NCBI GenBank assembly: GCA_963828215.1
Contig: CAWHFO010000059.1
Span: forward strand, 248,001 to 312,000
DNA from: CAVTJL01 sp963828215
GTDB taxonomy: Bacteria > Pseudomonadota > Alphaproteobacteria > Geminicoccales > Geminicoccaceae
Length of the DNA stretch: 64,000 bases
Direction: 5' to 3'
The notes beneath the pieces are model-generated. The model was not told the origin of the DNA and did not search any database. It worked only from the letters and a program-made list of their open reading frames with translations. Positions 39,961 through 47,791 of the stretch are shown here, piece after piece (within the stretch, counting starts at the first letter, position 1; the number at the start of each line of letters is the position of its first letter). The translations under genes and the position numbers were made by a program.

Positions 39961-40207
39961 GATCGACCTCGGCCCGCCGATCCTCGAACAGGCTTGCGGT
40001 CAGGTCCCTGCCCGAAGGGACGTAACGGCCGATCAGGCGGCGCGCTCTCGCCAGCGCCTGCCGCGCCGTGACGATACGCAGCGCGCCCGCGTCGACCTGG
40101 AGAATCAGCTCATCCCCCGGCAGCAGACCAAGCTGCCTACGATAGGCTGCCGGGATGGAGATCCGCCCTCTCTGTCCGAGCCTGACACGTTCTGACGTCA
40201 ATGCCAT
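39896..40207 (-). CDS. AbrB/MazE-type antitoxin (VapB-like)
   Basis: About 103 residues. The swapped-hairpin DNA-binding domain is MALTSERVRLGQRGRISIPA, AYRRQLGLLPGDELILQVDA. A toxin-binding region follows, with YVPSGRDLTASLFEDRRAEV. I choose 40207 over 40234 because MALTSERV is the typical N-terminus and AGGCGAG lies before it. The last residues (from about DLDYRRAG onward) are out-of-frame read-through of vapC sequence, so the true C-terminus has been lost or replaced. The partner toxin is only a remnant. Confidence 0.75.
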   Translation of the reverse strand: MALTSERVRLGQRGRISIPAAYRRQLGLLPGDELILQVDAGALRIVTARQALARARRLIGRYVPSGRDLTASLFEDRRAEVDLDYRRAGCIGARGRHRRPALG

Positions 40208-40284
40208 GAGTTCTCGCCTCGTGACCCGCCTCACTCACACCAAAATAGAGGGCGCAAATAGGGCCTCGTCTGGCTCCGCGCGGC

Positions 40285-40756
40285 TCACGCGTCGGCGGCG
40301 GGCACGATTCCCTTGCCTTCGAGCTCGCGGCGCGCGGCGTCGCTCTTGCGCAGGGCCGCCAGACCCATGGATCGCAGCACCTCGCGCGCCTTGATCAACT
40401 GGATGTCCGGGTACGAGACGATCTCGATCCGGTTGCCCCAGGGATCGAGGAAGTCGAGCCGCTTCTTGCTCACCAGCTCGACGCCCGCAGCCTCCAGCCG
40501 CTGGCGCAGGCCCTCGCGATCGTCGACCACGAGGCCGAAATGACGGCCGTCGTCCCGCGGCTGGCTGCGGCCTTCGGCTCAGGGCCAGGAACTGGTCGCC
40601 CATGTCGATGAACGCCATGCCGGGGCTCCGGCCGCGCAGGTTGAACTCGAAGAAGCGGCCGTAGAAGGCGAGCGCCTCGTCGATGTCGCCGACCTCGAGC
40701 GCCACGTGATTGATGCCGACCAGCCTGGGCCTTTTGTCATTTTCGCCAGCGCTCAT
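40285..40756 (-). CDS. VOC-family (glyoxalase-like) protein, one frameshift
   Basis: A small vicinal-oxygen-chelate domain protein. The first half, LVGINHVALEVGDIDEALAF and FRGRSPGMAFIDMGDQFLAL-like sequence (here NLRGRSPGMAFIDMGDQFLA), starts at 40756. After a shift near 40580 it continues MVDDREGLRQRLEAAGVELV and LDFLDPWGNRIEIVSYPDIQ. The metal ligands His (NHVAL) and Glu (NRIEIV) fit the family. Substrate unknown. Divergent from the gamma carbonic anhydrase. Confidence 0.82.
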
Positions 40757-40830
40757 GATGACCTCACCCGCGGTGTCGCATGCTGCCCGCATCGGATATG
40801 GTGCGGCACTCCAACGAGGCGAGGGCGAGG

Positions 40831-41352
40831 ATGCGCTACACACTCGGTGACGCGGGGATCACGACCGCAGGCGACCATTGGATAGCCCCGACGGCGGTCG
40901 TCATCGGAAAGGTCCGGCTGGAACAGGACGCCAGCGTCTGGTGGGGCGCCGTCCTGCGCGGCGACAACGAGCTGATCACCGTCGGCCTGGGCAGCAACGT
41001 GCAGGACGGCTGCGTCCTTCACACCGATCCGGGCTTTCCATTGACCATCGGCCCGAACGTCACCGTGGGCCATCTCGCCATGCTGCATGGCTGCACGATC
41101 GGCGAGGGCTCGCTGATCGGCATCGGCTCGGTCATCCTCAACGGCGCCAGGATCGGCAAGAACTGCCTGATCGGGGCCAAGTCCCTCATTCCCGAGGGCA
41201 AGGAGATCCCGGACAACTCGCTCGTGATGGGCATGCCCGGCCGGGTGTTCGGCGAGGTCCGCCCCGAGCAGGCCGAGCGGATGCGCGCGGGCACCGCCCA
41301 CTACGTCCGGAACTGGCAGCGCTACGCCGAGTCGCTGCGCAGCGACGACTGA
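40831..41352 (+). CDS. Gamma-carbonic anhydrase family protein
   Basis: 173 residues, left-handed beta-helix of hexapeptide repeats. It contains WIAPTAVVIGKVRLEQDASV, WWGAVLRGDNELITVGLGSN and the metal-ligand region VQDGCVLHTDPGFP, TVGHLAMLHGCTIGEGSLIG (three His). C-terminal helix: ERMRAGTAHYVRNWQRYAES. The start at 40831 has AGGGCGAGG upstream and gives the normal length; the frame is open from 40780. Activity as a CO2 hydratase is not proven for many members. Confidence 0.88.
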   Translation: MRYTLGDAGITTAGDHWIAPTAVVIGKVRLEQDASVWWGAVLRGDNELITVGLGSNVQDGCVLHTDPGFPLTIGPNVTVGHLAMLHGCTIGEGSLIGIGSVILNGARIGKNCLIGAKSLIPEGKEIPDNSLVMGMPGRVFGEVRPEQAERMRAGTAHYVRNWQRYAESLRSDD

Positions 41353-41364
41353 CGCGCGGCCCGG

Positions 41365-42441
41365 CTAGGGCCAGCACACGTAATAATAGTTCTGCACGTC
41401 GTGGGCGAGCTCGTGCACCTCGACCGTGCGGAAGCCCGCGTCCTTGAAGAGCGCCTCGGCCGTCTCGCGGCCCCACATGGCACCCAGGCCCCGGCCGCCC
41501 TGGGCGAGGGACACCGTCATGCAATGCAGGCAGGAGACCGTGTAGAGCAGCGTGCCGATCGGATGGTCCCGATTGTTGTGGACCTCGGACGAGCCCTTGA
41601 TGTCCTGGGCCAGATAGACGCCACCCTCGCGGAGCGAGCGCCGAATGCCGCGCACCACTGCCCCGGGGTCCGCCTGGTCGTGAACCGCATCGAAGGTGGT
41701 GACGAGATCGAAGCGGCCGGCATCGGCCTCCCGATCGAACGAGGTGAGGTCCCGCTCGACGAAGTCGAGGTTGGCGAGGCCCTGCCGGCCGGCCTCGGCG
41801 CGCGCCCAGCCGAGAGCCTCGGCCGACAGGTCGTAGCCGACGAGGCGGCTCCTCGGAAACCAGCCCGCCATCAGCATCAGCGCCCGGCCGCGGCCGCAGC
41901 CGACGTCCAGGACGTCGATGCCCTCCCCGAGCCGCGCGGTGAGACCGGGCACGAGCGGCAGGATGTGATCCCGCAAGGCCGGCAGCACGGTCTCGCCGCT
42001 GTCCTCGGCCATGACCTCGTGGAATCGACGATAGCGCTCGTAGGGCACGCCCCCACCCTTCCGGAAGCAGTCGAGGATGTCGTCCTCCACCGTCGCCAGA
42101 AGCGGCATGTACTGGGCGAAAACGGCGAGATTTCCCGGGCTCGCGGCACGGGTGACCAGGGCTGCATGCTCGGGCGGCAGGCTGTACGTGCGGGTCGCCG
42201 GGTCGTAGTCGACGACGCCGCCCGTCACCATGGCGCCCAGCCATTCCCGGACGTAGCGCTCCTGCAAGCCGGCCGCCCCGGCGATGGCCACGCTGGTCGA
42301 GGGCGGCAGCTCGGCCAACCGGTCGAACAGGCCGAGGCGGTGACCGATCGAGCTCATCAGGCAAAGGGCGCCGGCGTTGAGCACGCCGACGAAGCGCTCC
42401 TCGAAGGCGGCCCTGCGGGCCTCGTCGAACGCCTGCTTCAC
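41365..42441 (-). CDS. SAM-dependent methyltransferase with N-terminal winged helix
   Basis: 358 residues. The N-terminal 90 residues form a helical/winged-helix dimerisation domain (LMSSIGHRLGLFDRLAELPP and AGLQERYVREWLGAMVTGGV), as in Rv2258c-like methyltransferases. The Rossmann core has IDVLDVGCGRGRALMLMAGW (motif I), LVGYDLSAEALGWARAEAGR, and FDLVTTFDAVHDQADPGAVV. The substrate pocket segment includes DIKGSSEVHNNRDHPIGTLL. GTG at 42441 has GGGAGG 8-9 bp upstream and is preferred over ATG at 42474, which has none. Substrate unknown. 88 bp downstream of the thiolase. Confidence 0.85.
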   Translation of the reverse strand: MKQAFDEARRAAFEERFVGVLNAGALCLMSSIGHRLGLFDRLAELPPSTSVAIAGAAGLQERYVREWLGAMVTGGVVDYDPATRTYSLPPEHAALVTRAASPGNLAVFAQYMPLLATVEDDILDCFRKGGGVPYERYRRFHEVMAEDSGETVLPALRDHILPLVPGLTARLGEGIDVLDVGCGRGRALMLMAGWFPRSRLVGYDLSAEALGWARAEAGRQGLANLDFVERDLTSFDREADAGRFDLVTTFDAVHDQADPGAVVRGIRRSLREGGVYLAQDIKGSSEVHNNRDHPIGTLLYTVSCLHCMTVSLAQGGRGLGAMWGRETAEALFKDAGFRTVEVHELAHDVQNYYYVCWP

Positions 42442-42529
42442 GGGTGATTTCCTCCCACATTGCGGAATTTTCATATTACGCAATGCAGCCGGCGCCGTGA
42501 AGTGGCAGAAGCCGAGGCCCGACCGGGCG

Positions 42530-43720
42530 CTAGTGGACCCGCTCGACCGCGATGGCGGTCGCCTCGCCGCCGCCGATGCAGAGCGCGGCCACGCCACGCG
42601 TCGCATCGCGGGCCTCGAGCGCGTGCAGCAACGTCACGATCAGCCTCGCGCCCGTGGCACCGATCGGATGGCCCAGCGCGCAGGCCCCGCCGTTCACGTT
42701 CAGCCGATCGCGGGCGATGCCGAGGTCCTTGGCCGCCGCCATGGCGACGACGGCAAAGGCCTCGTTGATCTCGAAAAGGTCGACGTCGCCGACCTTCCAG
42801 CCGGTTTTCTCCAGCAGCTTGCGGATCGCCGGGATGGGCGCGGTCGTGTACCAGGCCGGCGCCTGGCTGTGGGTCGCATGCGCCTTGATCTCTGCCAGGA
42901 TGGGCAGGCCCGCCCGCTCGGCGAGCGAGCGCCGCGTCAGCACGAGGGCAGCCGCACCGTCGGCATTGGCCGAGGCGCTGGCCGCCGTGATCGTGCCGTC
43001 CGGCCGGAAGGCCGGCTTCAGCGTCGGGATCCGCTCGGGCGAGACCTTGAGGGGATGCTCGTCGGTGTCGACCCGACGCTCGCCGCCCTTCGCCGGCACG
43101 CCCACCGGGACGATCTCGGCCTTGAAGGCACCCTCCTCGATCGCACGGCGCGCCCGCGTCAGCGTCTCGACGGCATAGGCGTCCTGGTCGGCCCGAGAAA
43201 GCTGAAAAGCCTCGGCCGCAGCCTCGCCGAAATCGCCCATCGCACGGCCCGGCTCGTAGGCATCCTCCAGACCGTCGAGCATCATATGGTCGAAGATGCG
43301 GTCGTGGCCGGCGCGATAGCCGCTCCGTGCCTTGGCCAGCAGATAGGGCGCGTTCGACATCGACTCCATGCCGCCTGCCAGCACGATCCCGGCCGACCCG
43401 GCGAGGAGGAGATCGTGGCCCAGCATGGTGGCCTTCATGCCGGAGCCGCAGACCTTGTTGACGGTGGTGGCACCGACGGCGTCCGGCAGGCCGGCACCCC
43501 GCGCGGCCTGGCGCGCCGGGGCCTGGCCCTGGCCGGCGGGAAGGACGCAGCCCATGAGGACCTCGTCCACCCGGTCCGGCGCCAGCTTCGCCCTCTCGAG
43601 GGCGGCGCGGATGACGTGGGAGCCCAGGGCCGTGGCCGCCATTGGCGCCAGCTCACCCTGGAAGCGGCCGAGCGGCGTGCGCGCGGCCGAGACGATGACG
43701 ACGGGATCGGAGACGGACAT
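42530..43720 (-). CDS. Acetyl-CoA acetyltransferase (thiolase)
   Basis: 396 residues. The nucleophilic Cys is in TTVNKVCGSGMKATMLGHDL (near residue 88). The His is in EINEAFAVVAMAAAKDLGIA and the second Cys in VNGGACALGHPIGATGARLI. Fits biosynthetic or degradative two-carbon thiolases (PhaA/AtoB type). Start MSVSDPVVIVSAARTPLGRF at 43720. It lies 17 bp after the aldo/keto reductase. PHB synthesis is a possible role given phaR at 19.2 kb, but no phaB or phaC is near. Confidence 0.94.
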   Translation of the reverse strand: MSVSDPVVIVSAARTPLGRFQGELAPMAATALGSHVIRAALERAKLAPDRVDEVLMGCVLPAGQGQAPARQAARGAGLPDAVGATTVNKVCGSGMKATMLGHDLLLAGSAGIVLAGGMESMSNAPYLLAKARSGYRAGHDRIFDHMMLDGLEDAYEPGRAMGDFGEAAAEAFQLSRADQDAYAVETLTRARRAIEEGAFKAEIVPVGVPAKGGERRVDTDEHPLKVSPERIPTLKPAFRPDGTITAASASANADGAAALVLTRRSLAERAGLPILAEIKAHATHSQAPAWYTTAPIPAIRKLLEKTGWKVGDVDLFEINEAFAVVAMAAAKDLGIARDRLNVNGGACALGHPIGATGARLIVTLLHALEARDATRGVAALCIGGGEATAIAVERVH

Positions 43721-43737
43721 CAGAGGCTCCTCGGCAC

Positions 43738-44784
43738 TCAGGCTACGGGTGTGGCGGGCAGATCGAGAAGATCGAGCTTGCCGGCCGCGATTCGCTGCCG
43801 GGACTCCCGACTGTCGATCATGCTGTACGGGAAAACGGGCGGGATGGCGCTGACCGCATCGAGGCGGGCAAGCTGCTCGGCGCTGAGAGCAAGGCCCACG
43901 GCGCCGAGATTGTCGGCGAGCTGATCCAGCGTGCGCGGGCCGATGATCGGCAGGGAGCCCTTGGCGGCGACCCAGGCGATGGCGACCTGGCCCGGCGTGG
44001 CACCGCTCTCCTCGGCCACGGCGATGACGGCATCGAGGATGGCCGTGCGCTGCGCGCTGTTCTCGGGCTGGAAGACGCGGCCGCCCAGCCCTTCGGCACG
44101 CCCCTTCTCGCCGCGCCGATACTTGCCCGTGAGCATGCCGCCGCCCAGCGGCGACCAGGCCACGATCCCCAGGCCCAGGGCCCGGCCCATCGGCAGCAGC
44201 TCCTGCTCGGTCGTGCGCTGGACGAGGCTGTGCTCGACCTGCAGGCCCGCGATCGGCAGCGAGCGCTGCAGCTCGGCGATCGTGGCGGCCCGCGCCACCC
44301 GCCAGGCCGGAAAATCGGAGAGGCCCGCGTAGAGGATCTTGCCGGCGCGAGACAGGTCCTCGAAGCCGCGCAGGATCTCGTCGACGGGCGTCACGCCGTC
44401 GGCGTAGTGCACCCAGTAGAGATCGATACGGTCGGTCTCGAGCCGCTCCAGGCTCGCCTCCACGGAGGCGACCATGGCCTTGCGGCTGTTCCCGGTCACG
44501 AGGATGCCCCGGTCCGCGGTCGAGCCTTGCGTGAACTTGGTGGCGAGGACGAACTCGTCGCGGCGGCCCTGGAGGAACTCGCCGAGCAGCTCCTCGGACT
44601 GGCCGAACTGGTAGCTGTCCGCGGTATCGATGAAGTTCCCGCCGGCCTCGGCATAGGCGTCGAGGATGCGCCGTGCCTCCTCGGGCTCCGAGCCGTGGCC
44701 CCATCGCGTGCCGAACGTGCCGGCCCCGAGCACCAGCTCGGAGACTCGGAGCCCGGTATGACGACCGAAAACCCTGTACCGCAC
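43738..44784 (-). CDS. Aldo/keto reductase
   Basis: 348 residues, NADPH-dependent (beta/alpha)8 oxidoreductase. The tetrad can be traced: Asp and Tyr in GGNFIDTADSYQFGQSEELL, Lys in EFVLATKFTQGS, and His in RIDLYWVHYADGVTPVDEIL. Cofactor segment near the end: IAWVAAKGSLPIIGPRTLDQ. The GTG start at 44784 has GGAGGG at good spacing; the ATG at 44826 lies further upstream without one. First gene of a presumed operon with the thiolase and methyltransferase, facing a TetR gene. Confidence 0.9.
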   Translation of the reverse strand: MRYRVFGRHTGLRVSELVLGAGTFGTRWGHGSEPEEARRILDAYAEAGGNFIDTADSYQFGQSEELLGEFLQGRRDEFVLATKFTQGSTADRGILVTGNSRKAMVASVEASLERLETDRIDLYWVHYADGVTPVDEILRGFEDLSRAGKILYAGLSDFPAWRVARAATIAELQRSLPIAGLQVEHSLVQRTTEQELLPMGRALGLGIVAWSPLGGGMLTGKYRRGEKGRAEGLGGRVFQPENSAQRTAILDAVIAVAEESGATPGQVAIAWVAAKGSLPIIGPRTLDQLADNLGAVGLALSAEQLARLDAVSAIPPVFPYSMIDSRESRQRIAAGKLDLLDLPATPVA

Positions 44785-44854
44785 CTGGTCCCTCCTCGAG
44801 CCGGGCCGCACTGCGTCGAGCGGCACGGCGCTGGGCCATGCTCCCTGCAGCTCG

Positions 44855-44885
44855 TTGCATATAAATTACGATCGTCATATATCAA
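44855..44885. promoter_or_regulatory. Overlapping divergent promoters with a palindromic operator
   Basis: Plus strand: TTGCAT (44855-44860), 17 bp, TATATC (44878-44883), driving the TetR gene. Minus strand: TTGATA (44880-44885), 16 bp, TATATG (44858-44863), driving the aldo/keto reductase. The two promoters are superimposed. Between them TATAAATTACGA (44860-44871) and TCGTCATATATC (44872-44883) form a palindrome with 9 of 12 matching positions centred on CGATCG. A TetR dimer bound here would block both promoters. Confidence 0.65.
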
Positions 44886-44917
44886 GCCCACCGAATCGGC
44901 GGTGCGGGAGCGCAACG

Positions 44918-45508
44918 ATGAGAGTGAGCAGGGAGCAGGCCGCCGAGAATCGGGACCGGATCCTGGACGTCGCCGGGCGGCTGTTCCGCGAGCGCGGCTT
45001 CGCCGGCATCGGCGTCGCCGACCTGATGAAGGCCGCCGGCCTGACCCATGGCGGCTTCTACGGGCATTTCGCCTCGAAGGACGACCTCGCAGCCCAGGCC
45101 TGCGAGCGGGTGGTTGAGAAAACGGTGGAACGGTGGCGTGACCTCGCGGCCGGCGACCGGAGCTACCCGCTCGAGCCGCTGCTCGACCACTACATGTCCT
45201 GCGCCCACCGGGACGATCCCGCCCGGGGCTGCGTCTACGCAGCACTGGCGGCGGAGGTGGCGCGGCAGGAAAGCCCCAGGCTGCGACGCAGCTTCACCCT
45301 CGGCCTGCGCTCGATGCTCGACATCCTCGGCCGCATCGTCCCGGGGCGCTCGGCGGCGGCGCGGCGCGAGCGGGCATTGGCGAAGCTCTCCGCGATGGTG
45401 GGTGCCGTGGTCCTCGCCCGCGCGGTCGACGACCCGGCGCTGTCGGGCGAGATCCTGACCGCCACCCGCAAGGCCCTCGGCGGAAAGAGCGGAGCGCCGT
45501 CCGCCTAG
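44918..45508 (+). CDS. TetR/AcrR-family transcriptional regulator
   Basis: 196 residues. N-terminal HTH: RDRILDVAGRLFRERGFAGI, GVADLMKAAGLTHGGFYGHF, ASKDDLAAQACE, the usual TetR recognition helix. The C-terminal ligand domain has a CAHRDDPARGCVYAALAAEV segment. The start at 44918 (MRVSREQAAENRDRIL) is preferred; upstream frame sequence comes from the operator region. It probably represses itself and the divergent aldo/keto reductase-thiolase-methyltransferase genes. Confidence 0.9.
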   Translation: MRVSREQAAENRDRILDVAGRLFRERGFAGIGVADLMKAAGLTHGGFYGHFASKDDLAAQACERVVEKTVERWRDLAAGDRSYPLEPLLDHYMSCAHRDDPARGCVYAALAAEVARQESPRLRRSFTLGLRSMLDILGRIVPGRSAAARRERALAKLSAMVGAVVLARAVDDPALSGEILTATRKALGGKSGAPSA

Positions 45509-46263
45509 CCCGAGTCCGCAGGCCCGGCCAGTTTCTCGAGCAGCCGGCGCAGCTCCATCGGGAACGGGAAGAGGATCGTGTTGGAGCGGTCGCTCGCGAT
45601 CTCGCCCAGCGTCGCCAGGTAGCGGAGCTGCATGGCCTCCGGCCGGGCCGACAGCACCTGTGCCGCCTCCGACAGTCGCTGGGACGCCTGGAACTCGCCC
45701 TCGGCGTTGATGATCTTGGCGCGCCTGAGGCGCTCGGCCTCCGCCTGCTTGGCGATGGCGCGGATCATGGTCTCGCTGAGGTCGACATCCTTGAGCTCGA
45801 CGTTCGCGACCTTGATGCCCCAGGCATCGGTCCGCTCGTCGAGGATCTTCTGCAGCGCCGCGTTCAGGGTGTCGCGCTTGGCCAGCATCTCGTCCAGCTC
45901 GTGCTGGCCCAGCACCGAGCGCAGCGTGGTCTGGGCGAGCTGGCTCGTCGCCTGCTGGAAGTTCTCGACCCGGATCACGGAATGCTGCGGGTCGACGACG
46001 CGATAGTAGACCACCGCGTTGACCTTCACCGAGACATTGTCCTTGGAGATGACGTCCTGGCTCGGCACGTCGAGGACCCGGATGCGGAGGTCGACCCGCA
46101 CCATCTGCTGGATGACCGGGATGATCAGGATCAGCCCCGGCCCTTTGACTTTCCAGAAGCGGCCGAGCTGGAAGACGACCGCGCGCTCGTACTCGCGGAT
46201 CACCTTGAGCGATGCGGCGACGAGCAGCAGAACGATCGCCACGGCCACGAGAACGATGATCAT
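45505..46263 (-). CDS. Slipin (stomatin-like SPFH protein)
   Basis: 252 residues. N-terminal membrane anchor IIVLVAVAIVLLLVAASLKV followed by the SPFH domain: REYERAVVFQLGRFWKVKGP, GLILIIPVIQQMVRVDLRIR, RVLDVPSQDVISKDNVSVKV. A coiled-coil segment includes IRAIAKQAEAERLRRAKIIN. It forms a pair with the nfeD gene 10 bp upstream. These pairs act in membrane quality control. Overlaps the TetR 3' end by 4 bp, convergent. Confidence 0.94.
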   Translation of the reverse strand: MIIVLVAVAIVLLLVAASLKVIREYERAVVFQLGRFWKVKGPGLILIIPVIQQMVRVDLRIRVLDVPSQDVISKDNVSVKVNAVVYYRVVDPQHSVIRVENFQQATSQLAQTTLRSVLGQHELDEMLAKRDTLNAALQKILDERTDAWGIKVANVELKDVDLSETMIRAIAKQAEAERLRRAKIINAEGEFQASQRLSEAAQVLSARPEAMQLRYLATLGEIASDRSNTILFPFPMELRRLLEKLAGPADSG

Positions 46264-46273
46264 CGGTTTTGCC

Positions 46274-47647
46274 TCACTCAGCTTGCGGCTCGCGCTCGAC
46301 CTCGAGGAGGAGCCCGTCGCGGCGTCGGACCCTTACCCGGTCGCCCGGAGCGAGCCCGGTCGGGCCTTTCGCATACCAGATCTCCCCCTGAATCCGGATG
46401 CGCCCCTCATCCTCGGCCCAGGAGACGACGCTGCCCGGCTCGCGCAGCAGCTCCTCGGCGCCCGAGGCGATCGGCCGCCGCTGGCTCCGCATGGCGAGGC
46501 TGGCGGTGAGGAGGACGAGACCGCCGGCCATCGCCGCGAACGTCCCGATCGCGAGCCGCGACACGCCGAAACCCGGCACGCCGGAGTCCATCAGCAGCAC
46601 CGAGCCGGCGACGAAGGCGACGATCCCGGCGACGCCGATGGCCCCGAAGGTCGGCAGGAACGCCTCTGCGGTCATCAGGGCCACGCCGAGGCCGACCAGC
46701 GCAAGGCCAGTCAGGCTCACCGGCAGGATCTGGAAGGCGTAGAGCGCCAGCAGCAGGCAGATCGCGCCGACGAGGCCCGGCGCCACGAGGCCGGGCGAGA
46801 AGAACTCGAAGATGATGCCGTAGATGCCGACCAGCATCAGGATGTAGGCGACCGTGGGGTCGGTGACGATCCCGAGGAGCCGGGTGCGCCAGTCGGGCTC
46901 GAGCTGCTGGATCAGCGCCGGGTCCGGATGGAGCGTCACGTCGCCCGCCGCGGTCTTGACGGTGCGCCCGTCGACCCGATGCAGCAGGTCGGTCAGCGTC
47001 GGCGCGACGAGGTCGATCACCTTGGCGTCGAGCGCCGCCGAGGCCGGCAGGCTCGCGGCCTCCCGCACGGCCTTCTCGGCCCAGTCGGCGTTGCGGCCCC
47101 GTAGCTCCGCGAGCGAGCGGATATAGGCGACCGCGTCGTTGGTGATCTTGTCCTCCATCGTCGCGTGCTTGGGCTGCGTCTCGTCGCCGCCTTTGCCCTG
47201 CCCGCCGCCCTCGCCGCCGCCCAGCCCGCCGATCTGCACCGGCGTCGCGGCGCCGAGATTGGTGCCGGGCGCCATGGCCGCGATGTGCGAGGCATAGAGG
47301 ATATAGGTGCCGGCACTGGCGGCCCGGGCGCCGCTGGGCGTCACATAGCTCGCGACCGGAATCGGCGAGGCCAGGATCGCCTTGATGATCTGCCGCATGG
47401 AGGTGTCGAGCCCACCCGGCGTGTCGAGCTCGAGCACCACGAGCCCCGCGCCCTCCGCCTGGGCCCGCGCCAGCCCATGCTCGACATAGGCGGCGGTGGC
47501 CGGCCCGATCGGCCCGTCGACCGTGAGCACGGCCGTCGCCGCGCCCGCCGGCGCCGCGCAGGCGACAGCCGACGATACCAGCAGACCCAGGGCTGCCAGC
47601 CAGGCGGCGGATCGTCGTAGCGCAGGAACGGTCACGGGAAAGGCCAT
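46274..47647 (-). CDS. NfeD family serine protease, membrane-bound (long form)
   Basis: 457 residues. After a signal segment it has a ClpP-class protease domain: VLELDTPGGLDTSMRQIIKA, SYVTPSGARAASAGTYILYA (serine), AAMAPGTNLGAATPV. About four membrane helices then follow (TVAYILMLVGIYGIIFEFFS, GLVGAICLLLALYAFQILPV and others). The C-terminal OB-fold NfeD domain (IRIQGEIWYAKGPTGLAPGD) comes last. The long NfeD-1b class normally partners with a slipin, which it may cleave. Confidence 0.92.
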   Translation of the reverse strand: MAFPVTVPALRRSAAWLAALGLLVSSAVACAAPAGAATAVLTVDGPIGPATAAYVEHGLARAQAEGAGLVVLELDTPGGLDTSMRQIIKAILASPIPVASYVTPSGARAASAGTYILYASHIAAMAPGTNLGAATPVQIGGLGGGEGGGQGKGGDETQPKHATMEDKITNDAVAYIRSLAELRGRNADWAEKAVREAASLPASAALDAKVIDLVAPTLTDLLHRVDGRTVKTAAGDVTLHPDPALIQQLEPDWRTRLLGIVTDPTVAYILMLVGIYGIIFEFFSPGLVAPGLVGAICLLLALYAFQILPVSLTGLALVGLGVALMTAEAFLPTFGAIGVAGIVAFVAGSVLLMDSGVPGFGVSRLAIGTFAAMAGGLVLLTASLAMRSQRRPIASGAEELLREPGSVVSWAEDEGRIRIQGEIWYAKGPTGLAPGDRVRVRRRDGLLLEVEREPQAE

Positions 47648-47791
47648 GACGGCGATCTTAGCCTGGATTCCTCGCCGGGTCGCAGCGTCGTGGGGGCACC
47701 TCCGACGCGCGGCAGCGGCACCTCTGGCCGCTTCGGGGAAATTGGCCTAAGCAGGCGGCCCGTCCCACCTTTCGCCGGTTCCGAGAACGCG

